From: Saprospiraceae bacterium
Lineage (GTDB): Bacteria; Bacteroidota; Bacteroidia; Chitinophagales; Saprospiraceae
DNA: 64,000 nt
NCBI GenBank assembly: GCA_016711125.1
Contig: JADJTQ010000002.1
Span: 62,001 to 126,000, forward strand
Reading direction: 5' to 3'
Below, in pieces: positions 44,762 to 55,232 of the stretch; the stretch's first letter is position 1, and every line of letters starts with the position of its first letter. The notes beneath the pieces were generated by a model. It was not told the DNA's origin. It ran no database searches and saw only the letters and a list, made by a program, of their open reading frames with translations. A program made the translations under genes and the position numbers.

Positions 44762-45553
44762 ATGAAATCCGTGCAATTGACACCAGGAAAAATGAACTAT
44801 TCTCTATCGCCAGGAAATTCACCCGCCTTACTATTCATCCACGGAAATTCTTCCAGTTCTTACTTTTGGAGCAAGCAACTTTCTGATCCAGCCCTACAAC
44901 CATTTACGCTGATTACACCAGATCTTTTTGGCCACGGTCGCTCGGATCATCTCATAACGGGTTACTCTACCGGTTCCTGGGCCGATGCAATTATTCAGCT
45001 AATTGATTCCTTATCTCTGAAGACGGTCATTTTAATTGGGCATTCTATGGGCGGCCATATTGCACTTCGAATTGCCGAAAAACACACTAATGTCAAAGGT
45101 CTGGTACTTTTAGGAACCACCCCATTCTCATCCGCTGCCGATATATCTCAGGCTTTCCATCCTTCCAATGTCCTTGCTTCAATTTTTACTGAAGAAATCC
45201 CAGAAGATTTTAGTGAAATAGAGGAGGCCTTCTTTAACCAGGTAGATCCAGCCTTTCAACAAATCTTTCGATCGACGGACCCAAAAATAAGAAGCTCTTT
45301 GGCCAAAGAAGCCACTTCAGTTGATTTTCAAAATGAACTTGAAATAATAAATAAATTGTCATATCCTGTTGGTCTGACTGTGGGTTCAAACGACTCATTA
45401 ATCAATCAGGCATATTTACATAAGATAACTGCAAATAATTTTTGGAATCATCAATTACATACCATACCAGAAAGTAAGCACTATTCGCATTGGGATAATC
45501 CAGCTTATTTTAATTCATTTTTACTGAAATACGCCGAGTTTCAGGAAGTTTAA
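44762..45553 (+). CDS. alpha/beta hydrolase
   Basis: 263 residues from the ATG at 44762. Oxyanion region LLFIHGNSSSSYFW (~25-38), PDLFGHGRS, nucleophile elbow GHSMGG (Ser ~98), acid in VGSNDSLI (~210) and His in SKHYSHWD (~238) form a complete catalytic triad. Small-molecule esterase, lactonase or haloperoxidase-like enzymes share this plan, so the substrate is open. It sits between the truncated hydrolase and a PAS-LuxR regulator 16 bases downstream; a signal-degrading or signal-processing role is a tempting inference only. Confidence 0.85.
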   Translation: MKSVQLTPGKMNYSLSPGNSPALLFIHGNSSSSYFWSKQLSDPALQPFTLITPDLFGHGRSDHLITGYSTGSWADAIIQLIDSLSLKTVILIGHSMGGHIALRIAEKHTNVKGLVLLGTTPFSSAADISQAFHPSNVLASIFTEEIPEDFSEIEEAFFNQVDPAFQQIFRSTDPKIRSSLAKEATSVDFQNELEIINKLSYPVGLTVGSNDSLINQAYLHKITANNFWNHQLHTIPESKHYSHWDNPAYFNSFLLKYAEFQEV

Positions 45554-45569
45554 AATATATCCTTAAGTT

Positions 45570-46319
45570 ATGCACCCTGATATTCGCAAATTCATCAGAC
45601 TCCTCGATGATATCCCATATGATCCAAAAATAAATACCTATCACGACGGCAAAATTGATACTGAAACACTTAAACATATTAAACCTTTTTCTACTCAATT
45701 TTTTTATGTGTTGGATTACTGGAAAAAAGAAATGATTTTTATCCATCCAAACGCTTCAAATGTATTAGATATTGACATAGATTCTCTAGATTACTCTAAG
45801 TTAATGCTCTTGGTGCATCCAGAAGACTTACCAATAGTAATGAAATCTGTTCTTAATTCCATAAGTTATGTTATCCAAAATAAAGTACTGAATATGTTGG
45901 ATCATGATGTGATGATTAATTTTCGGATTAGAAAAGGAGATGGTAGTTATATACATGTCGTGCGACAGATCAGAACCACTAAATGTGATAAAATGGGTAA
46001 TTTGCTACAAACGGTTGCAATGGTTACCGATGTTACTCAAATGAAAAATGATAAGTCGATCGAATTCGTCACCAGTGAGGGGCTAAGAGGTATTCTCGAA
46101 AATGGACCTTTGAAAAGTAATAGTTTAGAGGGCCTGACCAAAAGAGAAAATCAAGTGCTGGAGCTATTAATAAAAGGATTAAATAGTGAAGAAATAGGCC
46201 AAATACTCCATATCAGTAAAAACACAATCGATACGCACCGTCGAAACATGTTGCAAAAGACTGGCGTAAAAAACACAGCCGAACTAGTTGGGCTTGCTCA
46301 ACGACTACTTATGCAATAG
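45570..46319 (+). CDS. PAS-LuxR transcriptional regulator
   Basis: 249 residues. A PAS fold spans ~45-155 (FYVLDYWKKEMIFIHPNASNVL, LVHPEDLPIVM, FRIRKGDGSYIHVVRQIR, VTDVTQMK). Residues ~185-245 are a LuxR helix-turn-helix (LTKRENQVLELLIKGLNSEE, ILHISKNTIDTHRRNML). It ends the operon beginning with the hydrolases. PAS domains of this type bind small ligands or sense redox state. The shared 18-bp palindrome upstream of the operon is a plausible target of this or the 40749 regulator. Confidence 0.85.
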   Translation: MHPDIRKFIRLLDDIPYDPKINTYHDGKIDTETLKHIKPFSTQFFYVLDYWKKEMIFIHPNASNVLDIDIDSLDYSKLMLLVHPEDLPIVMKSVLNSISYVIQNKVLNMLDHDVMINFRIRKGDGSYIHVVRQIRTTKCDKMGNLLQTVAMVTDVTQMKNDKSIEFVTSEGLRGILENGPLKSNSLEGLTKRENQVLELLIKGLNSEEIGQILHISKNTIDTHRRNMLQKTGVKNTAELVGLAQRLLMQ

Positions 46320-46377
46320 TCTGTAGTAGGTTAGTATCCCTTTTGAGAGCAACTAAATATGATAAAATCAAGCCGCC

Positions 46378-47535
46378 TTAAAAACTCACCTTCAATCTCA
46401 AGAACCCGGCAGTGACCGGACTCGTATAATTGCCCTTGTCTTTGTTAAATACCAATTGACCAACCAGATCTAGATCCCAGCTTTGAGCAATGGATAGGGT
46501 CAAGTTTGGGCTAATAAATAATGGATGGCTCGACACCGGGCTATAGATCAAAGCCAGAGATGAGTTGAGTAAGGGTGTGATTGGGTAAGCTATGCTACTA
46601 ATGACTGCATGGCGAAAAGGGTAAAGATTTTGGGCCGAAAGTTGAAAGGAGAACAAGTCGGATAGAGTGCCTTTGGTACGTCCATTACTATTATATAAAT
46701 ATCCACCGCTGAGATAAAAGCCGTTGGTGAAAGAATAATCAACAGATGCAGTAATTGCAAAACTATTTTTTTCTGATTCCAAGGTGGGAATAAAATAACT
46801 CCATTCTCCTTTAAAACCTGCTGTCTTCAGATTACCAGCCCAGCCACCTCCTAATACCCAATTTTGATTAGCAAATCCGGTTAAGATCTGAAAGTCATAT
46901 TGGGAAAGATTCCATTTATAAAGGGCAGCGACTACCCGGTCATCCCAACTCTTGCCAGCGCTGGCAGCCACCTCTATACTGGACACAAAACCTAAATAAT
47001 ACTTCAAGCGTAATGCATCTGATCCTGGTCGTTCTTCATAGTCAAAGTCGGTAAAACTAAAGGCATTAAACAGATCGTTGGGATTCCAAACGGTTGAGAT
47101 ACCCCAATTGATCCGTTGCCGGCCCAATCTGGCCTCAAATGAGCCTTTCGTATACTGCATGTAAGCCCGGTCGATCGTACTATTCACCACCCAATCTTGC
47201 TTATTAATCAGATGTGTCGAAAGATCAAAGAAATCATTATTTCCTGCTTCAACCTGATCTGCGTAAGATGGATTAAGCTTTACTAAATCACCATAAAAAA
47301 TTCGATTTCGAAAATCTACAGCTACCAGAAAATGCTCCGATGGTTCGTATCGTATATTGATACGATTGTGTACCAGGTTATCCAGTAAATAGGTACTAAA
47401 ACCATCAATTTTGAAGACAGTCTGTAACTGTTTGACATAACCGTGTACCTCCCAGGGTGATTTTTTTTCCTCTTGCTGAGCTATCAAAGACCAGGTGACA
47501 AGGCAAAGGAGTATTATGGCAAACGGTCGCATCAT
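46378..47535 (-). CDS. outer-membrane beta-barrel protein of a transport operon
   Basis: 385 residues. Signal peptide (FAIILLCLVTWSLIA), then a body of alternating aromatic strands ending FLRLKVSF, a C-terminal aromatic as for barrel insertion. Segments such as YMQYTKGSFEARLGRQRINWG and WNPNDLFNAFSF resemble the DUF1302/alginate-export-like group. Its start overlaps the ATPase stop by four bases. The operon (TetR, LolA-like, two FtsX permeases, ATPase, barrel) suggests export of a lipid-like or lipoprotein cargo to the outer membrane. Confidence 0.75.
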   Translation of the reverse strand: MMRPFAIILLCLVTWSLIAQQEEKKSPWEVHGYVKQLQTVFKIDGFSTYLLDNLVHNRINIRYEPSEHFLVAVDFRNRIFYGDLVKLNPSYADQVEAGNNDFFDLSTHLINKQDWVVNSTIDRAYMQYTKGSFEARLGRQRINWGISTVWNPNDLFNAFSFTDFDYEERPGSDALRLKYYLGFVSSIEVAASAGKSWDDRVVAALYKWNLSQYDFQILTGFANQNWVLGGGWAGNLKTAGFKGEWSYFIPTLESEKNSFAITASVDYSFTNGFYLSGGYLYNSNGRTKGTLSDLFSFQLSAQNLYPFRHAVISSIAYPITPLLNSSLALIYSPVSSHPLFISPNLTLSIAQSWDLDLVGQLVFNKDKGNYTSPVTAGFLRLKVSF

Positions 47536-48226
47536 CTTCTGAGATCACTAAGCACTTTGCCATCTTCGATGGTGATCACCCGTCGTGCACGATCAATCAC
47601 TCGTTGATCATGCGTCGAAAACACGAATGTCATATTTTCCTCCCGATTTAGTCGCGCCATAATGTCCAGCAAATTAGCGGTGGAAGCTGAGTCTAGATTG
47701 GCGGTGGGCTCATCAGCCAGTACAAAGGCAGGTTTGGGAGCCAGTGCCCGGGCCACCGCCACCCGCTGCTGTTGCCCGCCCGATAGCTCCGCTGGTCGAT
47801 TATGAAGACGATCTCCGAGTCCGACTGCTTCCATAAGCTCCTGGGTGCGGGCATCCCGTTTGTCTTTGCTTACATTTTGTAGAAGCATAACAAACTCGAC
47901 ATTTTCTTTGGCAGTGAGGACGGGGATCAGATTGTAGCTTTGAAACACAAAGCCAATATGTGTTTTTCGGAAATCAATCAGCTGATTGTCATTTAAGGTT
48001 GACAGTTCGGTGCCATCCACATAGATCCTCCCTTCTGTTGGCCGATCCAATCCACCGATGATGTTAAGTAAGGTGGTTTTTCCGGAGCCGGATGGACCGA
48101 CGATGGCGGTAAATTCGCCTTGCTCTATCTGAATCGATACTCCTTGAAGGGCCTTAACCGGCACTTTCGTCTCTTGATAAGTCTTGTGTACATCTTGTAC
48201 ATCGACAACGATCTTTTTGTAGTCAT
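47532..48226 (-). CDS. ABC transporter ATPase, LolD/MacB type (frameshift near start)
   Basis: About 232 residues. Walker A GPSGSGKTTLLN, Q-loop FQSYNLIPVL, signature LSGGQQQRVAVARAL and Walker B FVLADEPTANLD are intact. The frame lacks an ATG upstream. An ATG at 48226, two bases past the permease stop, opens MTTK and would join IVVDVQDVHKTY if the T-run at 48214-48218 (plus strand) had one more base. This restores a normal start and is one of several such breaks in this operon. It energises the two permeases just upstream. Confidence 0.88.
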
Positions 48227-48228
48227 GT

Positions 48229-49444
48229 TTATATTTTACGAAGAGCTTCAACAGGTTTTAATCGAATGGCCTTTAAGGCTGGATATATCGAAGCCAAAAT
48301 GGCCGTAATTACTACTGCCACCACGATCGTGATGAAAGTTTCTGCATTAAGATTTGGTCTTACGGTATCTGACATGCCAAATTCTTCAAGAGCTTTACTC
48401 CATCTTGAAAGATCAATTCCGACCCGGTTTAGATAGATCGTGGTGAGGTATCCCAAGAGCATGCCAATGGGCGCGCCGATCAAAGCAATAAAGATGGTCT
48501 CCAAAACGACCATGATAAACACTTTAAATTTATTCATGCCTACTGCCATCAGCATGCCCAATTCTTTCATCCTCTCCAGGACCGCCATCAGCATGGTATT
48601 GATGATACCAAAAATGAGGGCAAGCATGAAGATGACCGTCATAATGATCATGTTGATTCTGATTTGTGAGTTAAATAACTCAAGGTCTGGAGAAATCTGT
48701 TTGTAGGTCTCTACCTTCCAGGGAGATAATTCCCGCTGCAGGGCGGCAGCGATGGTATCTGTCTGATCAAACTTATCAACCAGCATGGCAATTTCGTGCG
48801 CTCCATCGAACGGCACATCGGTCAATCGGCGGAGGTCGTCGATCTGTGCATAAACGTAAAGTTCATCGCTAAGACGATTTACCGTTTTATAGATGCCTCC
48901 CACCCTAAAAGCCGCAGTTGAAATATCTCCATTTACATTTTGAAACGTAGGCGACTTTCGATCGCAAAGCAACTTTGAGTTTTTCGGCCATGCGTTGACT
49001 GAGCAATACCTGGTTTTTTTTATCTGGTTCAAATCCAGGGCCATCAATGATTTTTTCAGAAAGCCTCGTGACACTGTTTTCTTTCTCAAGATCTACTCCC
49101 TTGACCATCACTCCCTGTACCGCCGCCGATGACGCCAACATACCATTGACCAAGAGGCGGCTGGTCACCGCCTTTATCTCCGTCTTTTGAAGCAGTTCGG
49201 CTTCCATCGCAGCAGCGTCGGGCATAAATAATCGCACCTCAAAATCTGTTTTGAAGACTGAGTCATGGATTTGAATATGGGAGGTTTCATTTTCAATAAT
49301 GTTAGACACATAATTATCTACTTGCCCCCGGAAAAAACCCAGCAAAAAGATCAGAGCCCAAATACCGATGACTACTGAGCCGATCACCACCATACTCCGG
49401 GTACGGCTTCGCCAAATATTTCTCCATGCAATTTTTGGTAACAT
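48229..49444 (-). CDS. FtsX-type ABC permease 1 (frameshifted)
   Basis: About 405 codons. N-terminus IAWRNIWRSRTRSMVVIGSVVIG is the first membrane helix of the LolC/MacB permease family, followed by a periplasmic domain. The frame breaks near 48948-48954 and continues TFQNVNGDISTAAFRVGGIY, then three C-terminal helices (MTVIFMLALIFGIINTML, VVLETIFIALIGAPIGML, FITIVVAVVITAILASI) and the family end LKPVEALRKI. Partner of permease 2; together they form the heterodimer driven by the ATPase. Confidence 0.85.
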
Positions 49445-49467
49445 AACTTTGTCAGATTTAAATTGCT

Positions 49468-50683
49468 TTAAGCCCGCATGGCTTCGACAGGTTTTAATTT
49501 ATGAATTTTAAACATGGGATAGATGGCCAGAACAGTGATCATAAAAAAGACGACCAAAGCCTGAGTAATAAAGATCATCGGTGAGATACTGGCTGGTAAA
49601 ACCGGTTCCACTCCAAATTTTTCGTAAGCCTGGGCCATTTCGCCTGACAACTCAATCGGATTCTTATAGAAATGATATACAATAGGAAACGAAACAACGA
49701 TGCCGGCCAGACAGCCGATTAACCCCATAAAAATGGTTTCCAACCACAACATCACGTTCAATTGGCTACTATGCATGCCAATCGCTTTTAGGATTCCAAA
49801 TTCATATTCTCGTTCCTTCAACATCATCAGGATGGTCCCGAAAATGCCAAATCCAATAATCAGGTAAAGCACCATCAGGATGATTCGGCTACCTGCCGTA
49901 TCGACCTCTTTAGCCTGGATCAGATCAGGCATCATCTCTTCATAGTCAAGTGCCTCATAACCGGGGCCTAGCTTATTGCGCATCTCCCTGACCGTGTTTT
50001 TTATTTCATCAGGGTCGTCAGTGTCAACCACCAGTGTGGTGACCAGGCCTTCAGTGCCGTAAAACCATTTCGCTTTTTCCAGATCAATATAAATCAGCTG
50101 TTTGTTGAGGTCTGGCGATCCGAAATGCACCAGACCCCGCACGGGAAATTTACCTGCCGCATTAATGCCATGGTATCCCTGACTGATCAATATGAGGGTA
50201 TCACCAACTTCCAGTTTTAAGTATTTTGCAAGGCCATCGGCAACCAGGGCACCCTCATCTCCTGGGGTCAGATATTGACCTTGGGTGACTCTGGTTTCGG
50301 CTTTGGTTAGTTTACTCTCTTTAGGAGGATCGATTCCGATGACCATCGTGCCTTTGGTAAATGAACCGGATGATGCCAGGCAAAACTTTCAATTCGGGGC
50401 ACCAGTTGCGTCACATTCTCAAGATTGGCCAGGCTGCTGAATGCGGGCTCGGCATCAAAAGCATTGTCGATTGATTTATCGTTCCAATAACCATCTTTAT
50501 GGATCTGGGCGTACCCAAAGTGATAGTGCACAACACTGTCGACCATGTGATTCCAGGTACCTTCCTGGATCGATGAGATGGCAACTGCAAAGAACACCGC
50601 AAATAAAATAGAGGCTGCCGTGATGAAAGTCCTCCGTTTATTGCGCCAGATATTGCGGATCGCCAGTTTAAAATTTGTTTCAT
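49468..50683 (-). CDS. FtsX-type ABC permease 2 (two frameshifts)
   Basis: About 405 codons, same architecture as permease 1: N-terminal AIRNIWRNKRRTFITAASIL helix, periplasmic domain (WNHMVDSVVHYHFGYAQIHKDG), then IILMVLYLIIGFGIFGTILM, VMLWLETIFMGLIGCLAG and IFITQALVVFFMITVLAIYPMF, ending LKPVEAMRA. Breaks near 50675-50680 (ATG AAA CAA region needs an extra A) and near 50377-50381 (one missing C between SFA and LASSGSFTKGTM). Both repairs give uninterrupted family sequence. It lies 23 bases upstream of permease 1. Confidence 0.85.
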
Positions 50684-50697
50684 AACCCTTGGTTTAA

Positions 50698-51441
50698 TTA
50701 ACGTACTCGCTTCATGTTTTGAATAGAGAAAAACGATTCGTCAATCGCTTCGTCAAAGACGATGTCCACTTGTTCAACCACGGTCATCTTACCCTCTTCT
50801 TCAGCGGGTATCATCTCGAGGCGGGTGGGGAGCAGACGCCCTCCGATCATTTTGACTTCTTTGCCGTGCATGGTGTTTATGAGGTATCCATCTTCATCAT
50901 AAAATTCGGTCCTTAGCTGGAGATAATCGCCTTTGCTAATCCAGCTTAGCACCTTACCCCAAACCACCGGTGCATCGGGTTTAGGAGTAAGTTCGATTTT
51001 ATAGCAATTGCGCCCTTCGATCACCTCTTCACCTAAAAGTTTGTGGGTATAATCGATCACAATTGAAGATTCACGGACCAGATCATCATTGGTAAAATCA
51101 GAGCCCATCCATGACTGCATCATCATAGAAGGAGGCATCTTAATTGCCCGATCGATGGTCGGTTGCCAATTCCAGATCTCCTTGTTTCTCTTTAAAAAAG
51201 CAGCTCCCTTATCTCTGGCCGGTGCGGTGATGAGCATCAGACTATAATCTTTGCCCTTGCTCCATGACTTGATCGAGACCTCCCGTTTCCAGGTTGGCCT
51301 CACGATAGTCATTTTCATCTCGCCTCGGCTCGAAGAGATCCCGCGAGCCCGGTCGTCGGCTGTTTTCACGATTTCCAAAGCCGTCTGGCTATAGATCAGT
51401 GAGCTCAAAAAAGAAAAACAAAGCGATAATAAAGTTTTCAT
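50698..51441 (-). CDS. outer membrane lipoprotein-sorting (LolA-like) protein
   Basis: 247 residues. Signal peptide (LLSLCFSFLSSLIYS), then a LolA/LolB-like half-barrel: RGEMKMTIVRPTWKREV, KEIWNWQPTIDRAIKMPPS, MGSDFTNDDLVRESS, ending VFDEAIDESFFSIQNMKR. These motifs define the long DUF4292/lipoprotein-sorting group often encoded with FtsX permeases and DUF1302 barrels. Periplasmic carrier for the operon's cargo. It is the first structural gene after tetR, with its own promoter. Confidence 0.85.
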   Translation of the reverse strand: MKTLLSLCFSFLSSLIYSQTALEIVKTADDRARGISSSRGEMKMTIVRPTWKREVSIKSWSKGKDYSLMLITAPARDKGAAFLKRNKEIWNWQPTIDRAIKMPPSMMMQSWMGSDFTNDDLVRESSIVIDYTHKLLGEEVIEGRNCYKIELTPKPDAPVVWGKVLSWISKGDYLQLRTEFYDEDGYLINTMHGKEVKMIGGRLLPTRLEMIPAEEEGKMTVVEQVDIVFDEAIDESFFSIQNMKRVR

Positions 51442-51470
51442 TAAATATTATTTTAGACTCCCCTAAAAAA

Positions 51471-51497
51471 CAAAGATACGTGATCAGTGGTTTCCAA
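51471..51497 (-). promoter_or_regulatory. promoter of the LolA-like gene
   Basis: Minus-strand TTG (51495-51497), 16-base spacer, TATCTTTG (51471-51478), 30 bases before the start codon. Same spacing as the tRNA-Gln promoter. Confidence 0.55.
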
Positions 51498-52077
51498 TTT
51501 CTTTAGTTTTAGCTTTCAGTAGTTCTTTCATCTTATGCAGTGGATAGTGATCTTGAAAATGGATATAGTGTAATAAGACACCATCCAGTAGAGCAGAGAG
51601 GTACATGGCTTCCAATTGGGGTTCCTTCACTCCCATTTTGCGGACCAGATCGGTAAGGTGCTCCAGGTTTTTAAATTCCTGTTTCCTCAGCTTGAATTCA
51701 AATTGTTTGAGTATGTCTTCCTGAAAAGATAATGCCATGAGCAGTTTCCAATAAGTTGGATTGCTTTCGATCATGGCAAATACATCATCAATTGACTTCT
51801 CAAGTGCCTGCTGAGGATCGAGGTTTGGATTCTTGATAGTATCCATAATTTCTTCACCGGTCTCCATAGCCTGATCAATAATTCCCCCTAATAAATCCTC
51901 CTTACTGGCGAAATAGTTGTAAATCAAACCTTTAGAGATAGCAGCCTTTTTAGCGATCTGACTAATGGTTGTATTATGAAATCCCTTATGAGCAAAAAGA
52001 TCCAGTGCAGCTGCAAGAATTTGGTTGATGCTTTTGCTGCGAATTTCTTCCACCTGCTCTTTCCTCCGAGGGCACAT
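51484..52077 (-). CDS. TetR-family transcriptional regulator
   Basis: 197 residues. The TetR DNA-binding domain is complete (~residues 10-60: INQILAAALDLFAHKGFHNT, TISQIAKKAAISKGLIYNYF, ASKEDLL). The C-terminal ligand domain is helical and lacks a recognised signature. It heads the export operon; a near-perfect operator covers its own promoter, so it probably represses itself and, by read-through, the transporter genes. Confidence 0.92.
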   Translation of the reverse strand: MCPRRKEQVEEIRSKSINQILAAALDLFAHKGFHNTTISQIAKKAAISKGLIYNYFASKEDLLGGIIDQAMETGEEIMDTIKNPNLDPQQALEKSIDDVFAMIESNPTYWKLLMALSFQEDILKQFEFKLRKQEFKNLEHLTDLVRKMGVKEPQLEAMYLSALLDGVLLHYIHFQDHYPLHKMKELLKAKTKEIGNH

Positions 52078-52086
52078 AATTTATTA

Positions 52087-52111
52087 TTGACCAAACGTTC
52101 AGTCAAAAATA
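52087..52111 (-). promoter_or_regulatory. tetR promoter with overlapping operator
   Basis: Dyad TTGACC-AAACGTT-CAGTCAA (52087-52106) with TTGAC/GTCAA ends and an AACGTT centre, the form of many TetR operators. It overlaps the -7 box TATTTTTG at 52104-52111 (minus strand). Confidence 0.6.
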
Positions 52112-52273
52112 AGATACTTAGATGGATAACGCAAGTCCTTCGTTAAAATCTTCGATAAATGGAACGGAAAATATCAAGTAGAAAATGGCTTCTAAAGTTG
52201 CGTTCAGGACCTGATATCGCAACTATAAAAAAGGAGCTAACACGAACCGCGCTAACTCCTTGATCTTTAATTG

Positions 52274-52348
52274 TGGGCGCAGAAGGATTCGAACCTACGA
52301 CCCCCTGGGTGTAAACCAGGTGCTCTGAACCAACTGAGCTATGCGCCC
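52274..52348 (-). tRNA. tRNA-Val (anticodon TAC)
   Basis: Minus-strand cloverleaf: acceptor GGGCGCA / TGCGCCC, D-arm AGCTCAGTTGGTTCAGAGC, anticodon loop with TAC, T-arm TAGGTTCGAATCCT, discriminator A. CCA is not encoded, unlike in tRNA-Gln. Confidence 0.95.
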
Positions 52349-52386
52349 CAACTATCAAATATACTCCGCTTTTATCAAGCGGCCTG

Positions 52387-52418
52387 CAAATATAGAATCC
52401 TGGAGCATTTATACCAAA
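52387..52418 (-). promoter_or_regulatory. tRNA-Val promoter
   Basis: Minus-strand TTTG (52415-52418), 20-base spacer, TATATTTG (52387-52394), ending 39 bases before the tRNA. A second TATATTTG at 52356-52363 is closer but too near the mature 5' end. Confidence 0.5.
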
Positions 52419-52732
52419 TCTTTCTCACTAAAAAGATGTGGTAAGATGATGGCCTGTTTAAAAGTTTCAAAAAACGTAGAAAATGACAGGCCTACGGCAG
52501 CCATTGGAGGATCCTAAATCAATGGATGGGTCCTGACATATATCGGCTCTCATACCCTCAAAAACCACAAGCAAAATTCGTATGGCTGAAGGGACAAAGG
52601 ACTTATATACTGGCCGCTCGCAAAATCTGCATCTGCACTTTAGTCTTTTTAACTCTACATAGCACCCACTTCACATATGTTAAAAAATCAAAATAAATAA
52701 ACTACGACTCACAACATATATGATAATAATCT

Positions 52733-52846
52733 ACATTTGTGGTCACTCCCATAAGCCGTAACGCGGTCCCTCTGGATGGATAAGAAAATCCCATAGTCTT
52801 ATGATCTCATATCTATGACATATCCAATATCCAGGGGGATTTTTTA
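52733..52846 (+). ncRNA. candidate small RNA with intrinsic terminator
   Basis: TACATTTG at 52733-52740 could start a transcript of ~100 bases that ends in a strong stem: TCCCTCTGGAT (52767-52777) with ATCCAGGGGGA (52829-52839), extended by inner GGATA/TATCC pairing, followed by TTTTTT. No open frame of note lies between. No -33 box was seen, and I recognise no RNA family. Confidence 0.4.
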
Positions 52847-53270
52847 TTTATACCAGTTAGAATCCGGGGTTCAAATTCACTCTAAATCGATAAGATCTTA
52901 CTGGTTGAAAGAGCTCCCTTGTTGTGGTTGGCAAGGAAGGCAATAACAGCCATGTTTTTAGCGCTGGAGAAATCTAGAGATTCCTCTCTATGCTTTGTAG
53001 TGCGGGAAGACAACAACAGCGATCGGTTCAAATCCCCAAATCATTGCTTCAAATGTTGTTGGCATGGACTCCAACAACGGCGGTGGAGGAGATGCTACCA
53101 ATAAAAATTGTTGGTTTTCAAGCCAGAGAACCTAGATTCTCATCTCTCCTGAATGACGTCAAGAACCTGGCGACTTAGCTGCCATTAATTTTGATAAGCC
53201 AAGAAATGTGAATCATACTAGTCAGCCAAGCCATTTTTATCCGGCCAAGAACTGATGGATCGCCTCTCCC
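52847..53270. other. gene-free stretch before the S74 gene
   Basis: 424 bases. Short frames on the plus strand contain repeated Asn/Gln- and Cys-rich pieces, but no start, domain or ribosome site supports a gene. Possibly a decayed coding region. Confidence 0.35.
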
Positions 53271-53274
53271 TTAA

Positions 53275-53310
53275 AATACAAAGGACGCACTGATGTACAT
53301 CCTTTGTATT
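53275..53310. terminator. bidirectional terminator after the S74 gene
   Basis: Perfect 11-base-pair stem AATACAAAGGA / TCCTTTGTATT with a 14-base loop, 44 bases past the S74 stop; the minus strand continues TTTT. Confidence 0.65.
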
Positions 53311-53353
53311 TATTTAAATCTCCGTTACTATCTTTTTGCTTACCGACCAATTT

Positions 53354-54963
53354 TTAGTCGTCCGTTGGTTTTGCTGCTTTGGAGAAATCGACCTGATTCA
53401 ACATGCTCTTAATAATTTGAAATTCCGACTTTAGATCATGGCTTTCTCTCGTCATTTGGTCTAAAGCTGCCTTTAGGGAAGCTACTTCACCTTTCATGAC
53501 TTTATTTTCCCGGATCAGATCCTGAGTAGCAACCATGTTGACAATCTGTGCATTGTAGGTATCAATTTGTAAGATCTCGGTGGGATCTCCTTCCAGATAT
53601 TCGCCGCTGCCTTGTACTGCTTCAGGAAAAATCTCCTGATATTCTTGCGCTATGAAATTGTAGTAATATTGATCCTTCAGGCTTGGATTGCGTTTCATCC
53701 AATCTTCGGAATATTTAAATTTGACGGGATGGAGAGCAAGCATGGTTTCGAAACTGTTTTCGATGTCAAGGATGTCCGTTTTGATCCGCCGGTCTGAATT
53801 AGCCAGCCAGTCTCCTGCTGCCGTCTTGGAAGCCGTACCATTAACTTCCAGATCATTGGCGGTGGGTGTTCGATCTATGCCAACATTGTTATCATCCCCG
53901 TCGATGACCATTACATTAGTGCCGACGCCTCCATCCCAATAAAAAATAGTCATTCTCGGATCCGCACCACCTCCATCATCTTCACTTGTCGCTGCCACAT
54001 GCCAGTATTCATCAACGCCAAAGTTACCAAACTGAAGACGGGCAAAATCTGAATTATTGTTTTCTTCGATCAATAACTGAGGTGTTGGCGAGGCTCCTGT
54101 TCCCGAATTACTAGAAATAAGTACTCGGGCTCCGGTATTATTTGATGTACCTAAACCTATCTTGGAATTTGTACCCGATCCTATGATATTAACACCACCG
54201 GTGGTGAGACTTGTGCCAGGAGTCATCCTCAGTTCTCCAGAGGCACTTTCCCAACCAATGATAGCATCATTGGCACTACCGTTATCTCCAAATTCAATTT
54301 GCGCATCATTGTTAGCACCTCCCCCCGAGACTTCGATAATGCCATTTGCATTAGCATCTTTAACCTCCAGCTTTCCATCTTCCACAATCACGGTCCCATT
54401 ATCACCATCCAGAGTCAAAATGTCATGCGGCGTACCATTATCATCCAGGTAAATTTGAAGAATGGATCTACCCCCGCAAATCCACTTAATTGCCAAAGGT
54501 CAGAGACACTAAATTGTCCAAAGTACAAACGAGCTGCATCTCCACTATTATTTTCTCGTAAGAAGAGTTGAGGTGAGTTCGTGAGTGAATTATGGTCAAT
54601 AAATACCTTAGCACTGGCATCAGGTGCGGTGCCCAATCCAATCCTGGAACCAACGCCCGTGCCTATAATATTGACACCCCCAGTGCCCAACGTACTACCC
54701 GGAGTCATTCTTAATTCGTCGGTCGAATTATCCCATCCAATCGTTGCATCGATTGCACTGCCATTATCACCAAATTGCAATTGGGCATCCTGGGCACCAC
54801 TAGATGTCACTTCGATCTCTGAGGTGGCACCTATTCGATTTACAATGAGTTTTCCATCTTCTACCTCAAGATTTGATTGAGCATATGTGCTTGTGATGAA
54901 TGCCAGACATAGGCAAACTCCTACTTGACTGACCATCTTTTTAATTGTCCTTTTGGTTTTCAT
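53354..54963 (-). CDS. secreted repeat protein with S74 chaperone domain (frameshifted)
   Basis: About 536 codons. Signal peptide (VGVCLCLAFITSTYAQ), then two related ~160-residue units, each with VEDGKL, DAQ(L/I)(Q/E)FGDNGSA, TGGVNIIG and (S/K)IGLGT blocks. The frame breaks near 54454-54458; adding one A turns FFKF into FFKIYLDDNGTPHD and joins the units. The C-terminus holds an S74-type domain (SDRRIKTDILDIENSFETML, YYYNFIAQEYQEIFPEAV) and a coiled coil (MKGEVASLKAALDQM). Likely a trimeric surface fibre like the 31.3 kb protein, but with a different shaft. Confidence 0.8.
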
Positions 54964-55232
54964 TTTGTCTTTTTTTAATTTTCTTAAAGAATACTTAGTT
55001 GCACTTCTTAATTGGATAGAAATCCTTTAGAGTCACCGTTGACATCGACTTCCTCGCCAGAGGTCGTTTTTACAATGAGAAAATATATCCAATTATTTCT
55101 TCAAAATTAGTTGTTCGAAGAAGTCGGCAAATCACCCGTCGGGGTGATATTTTTGGTTCTTTAAAAAGAGATTAGGTTTAGTCTCGCTCTAAGAATTATT
55201 TTGAAATGACTTCAAATCCAATTAACCCACAC

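Noticed and set aside
52919..53178. Overlapping Asn/Gln/Cys-rich short frames that at first suggested a small secreted peptide.
   Set aside because: No signal peptide, no consistent frame, and in-frame stops in each reading.
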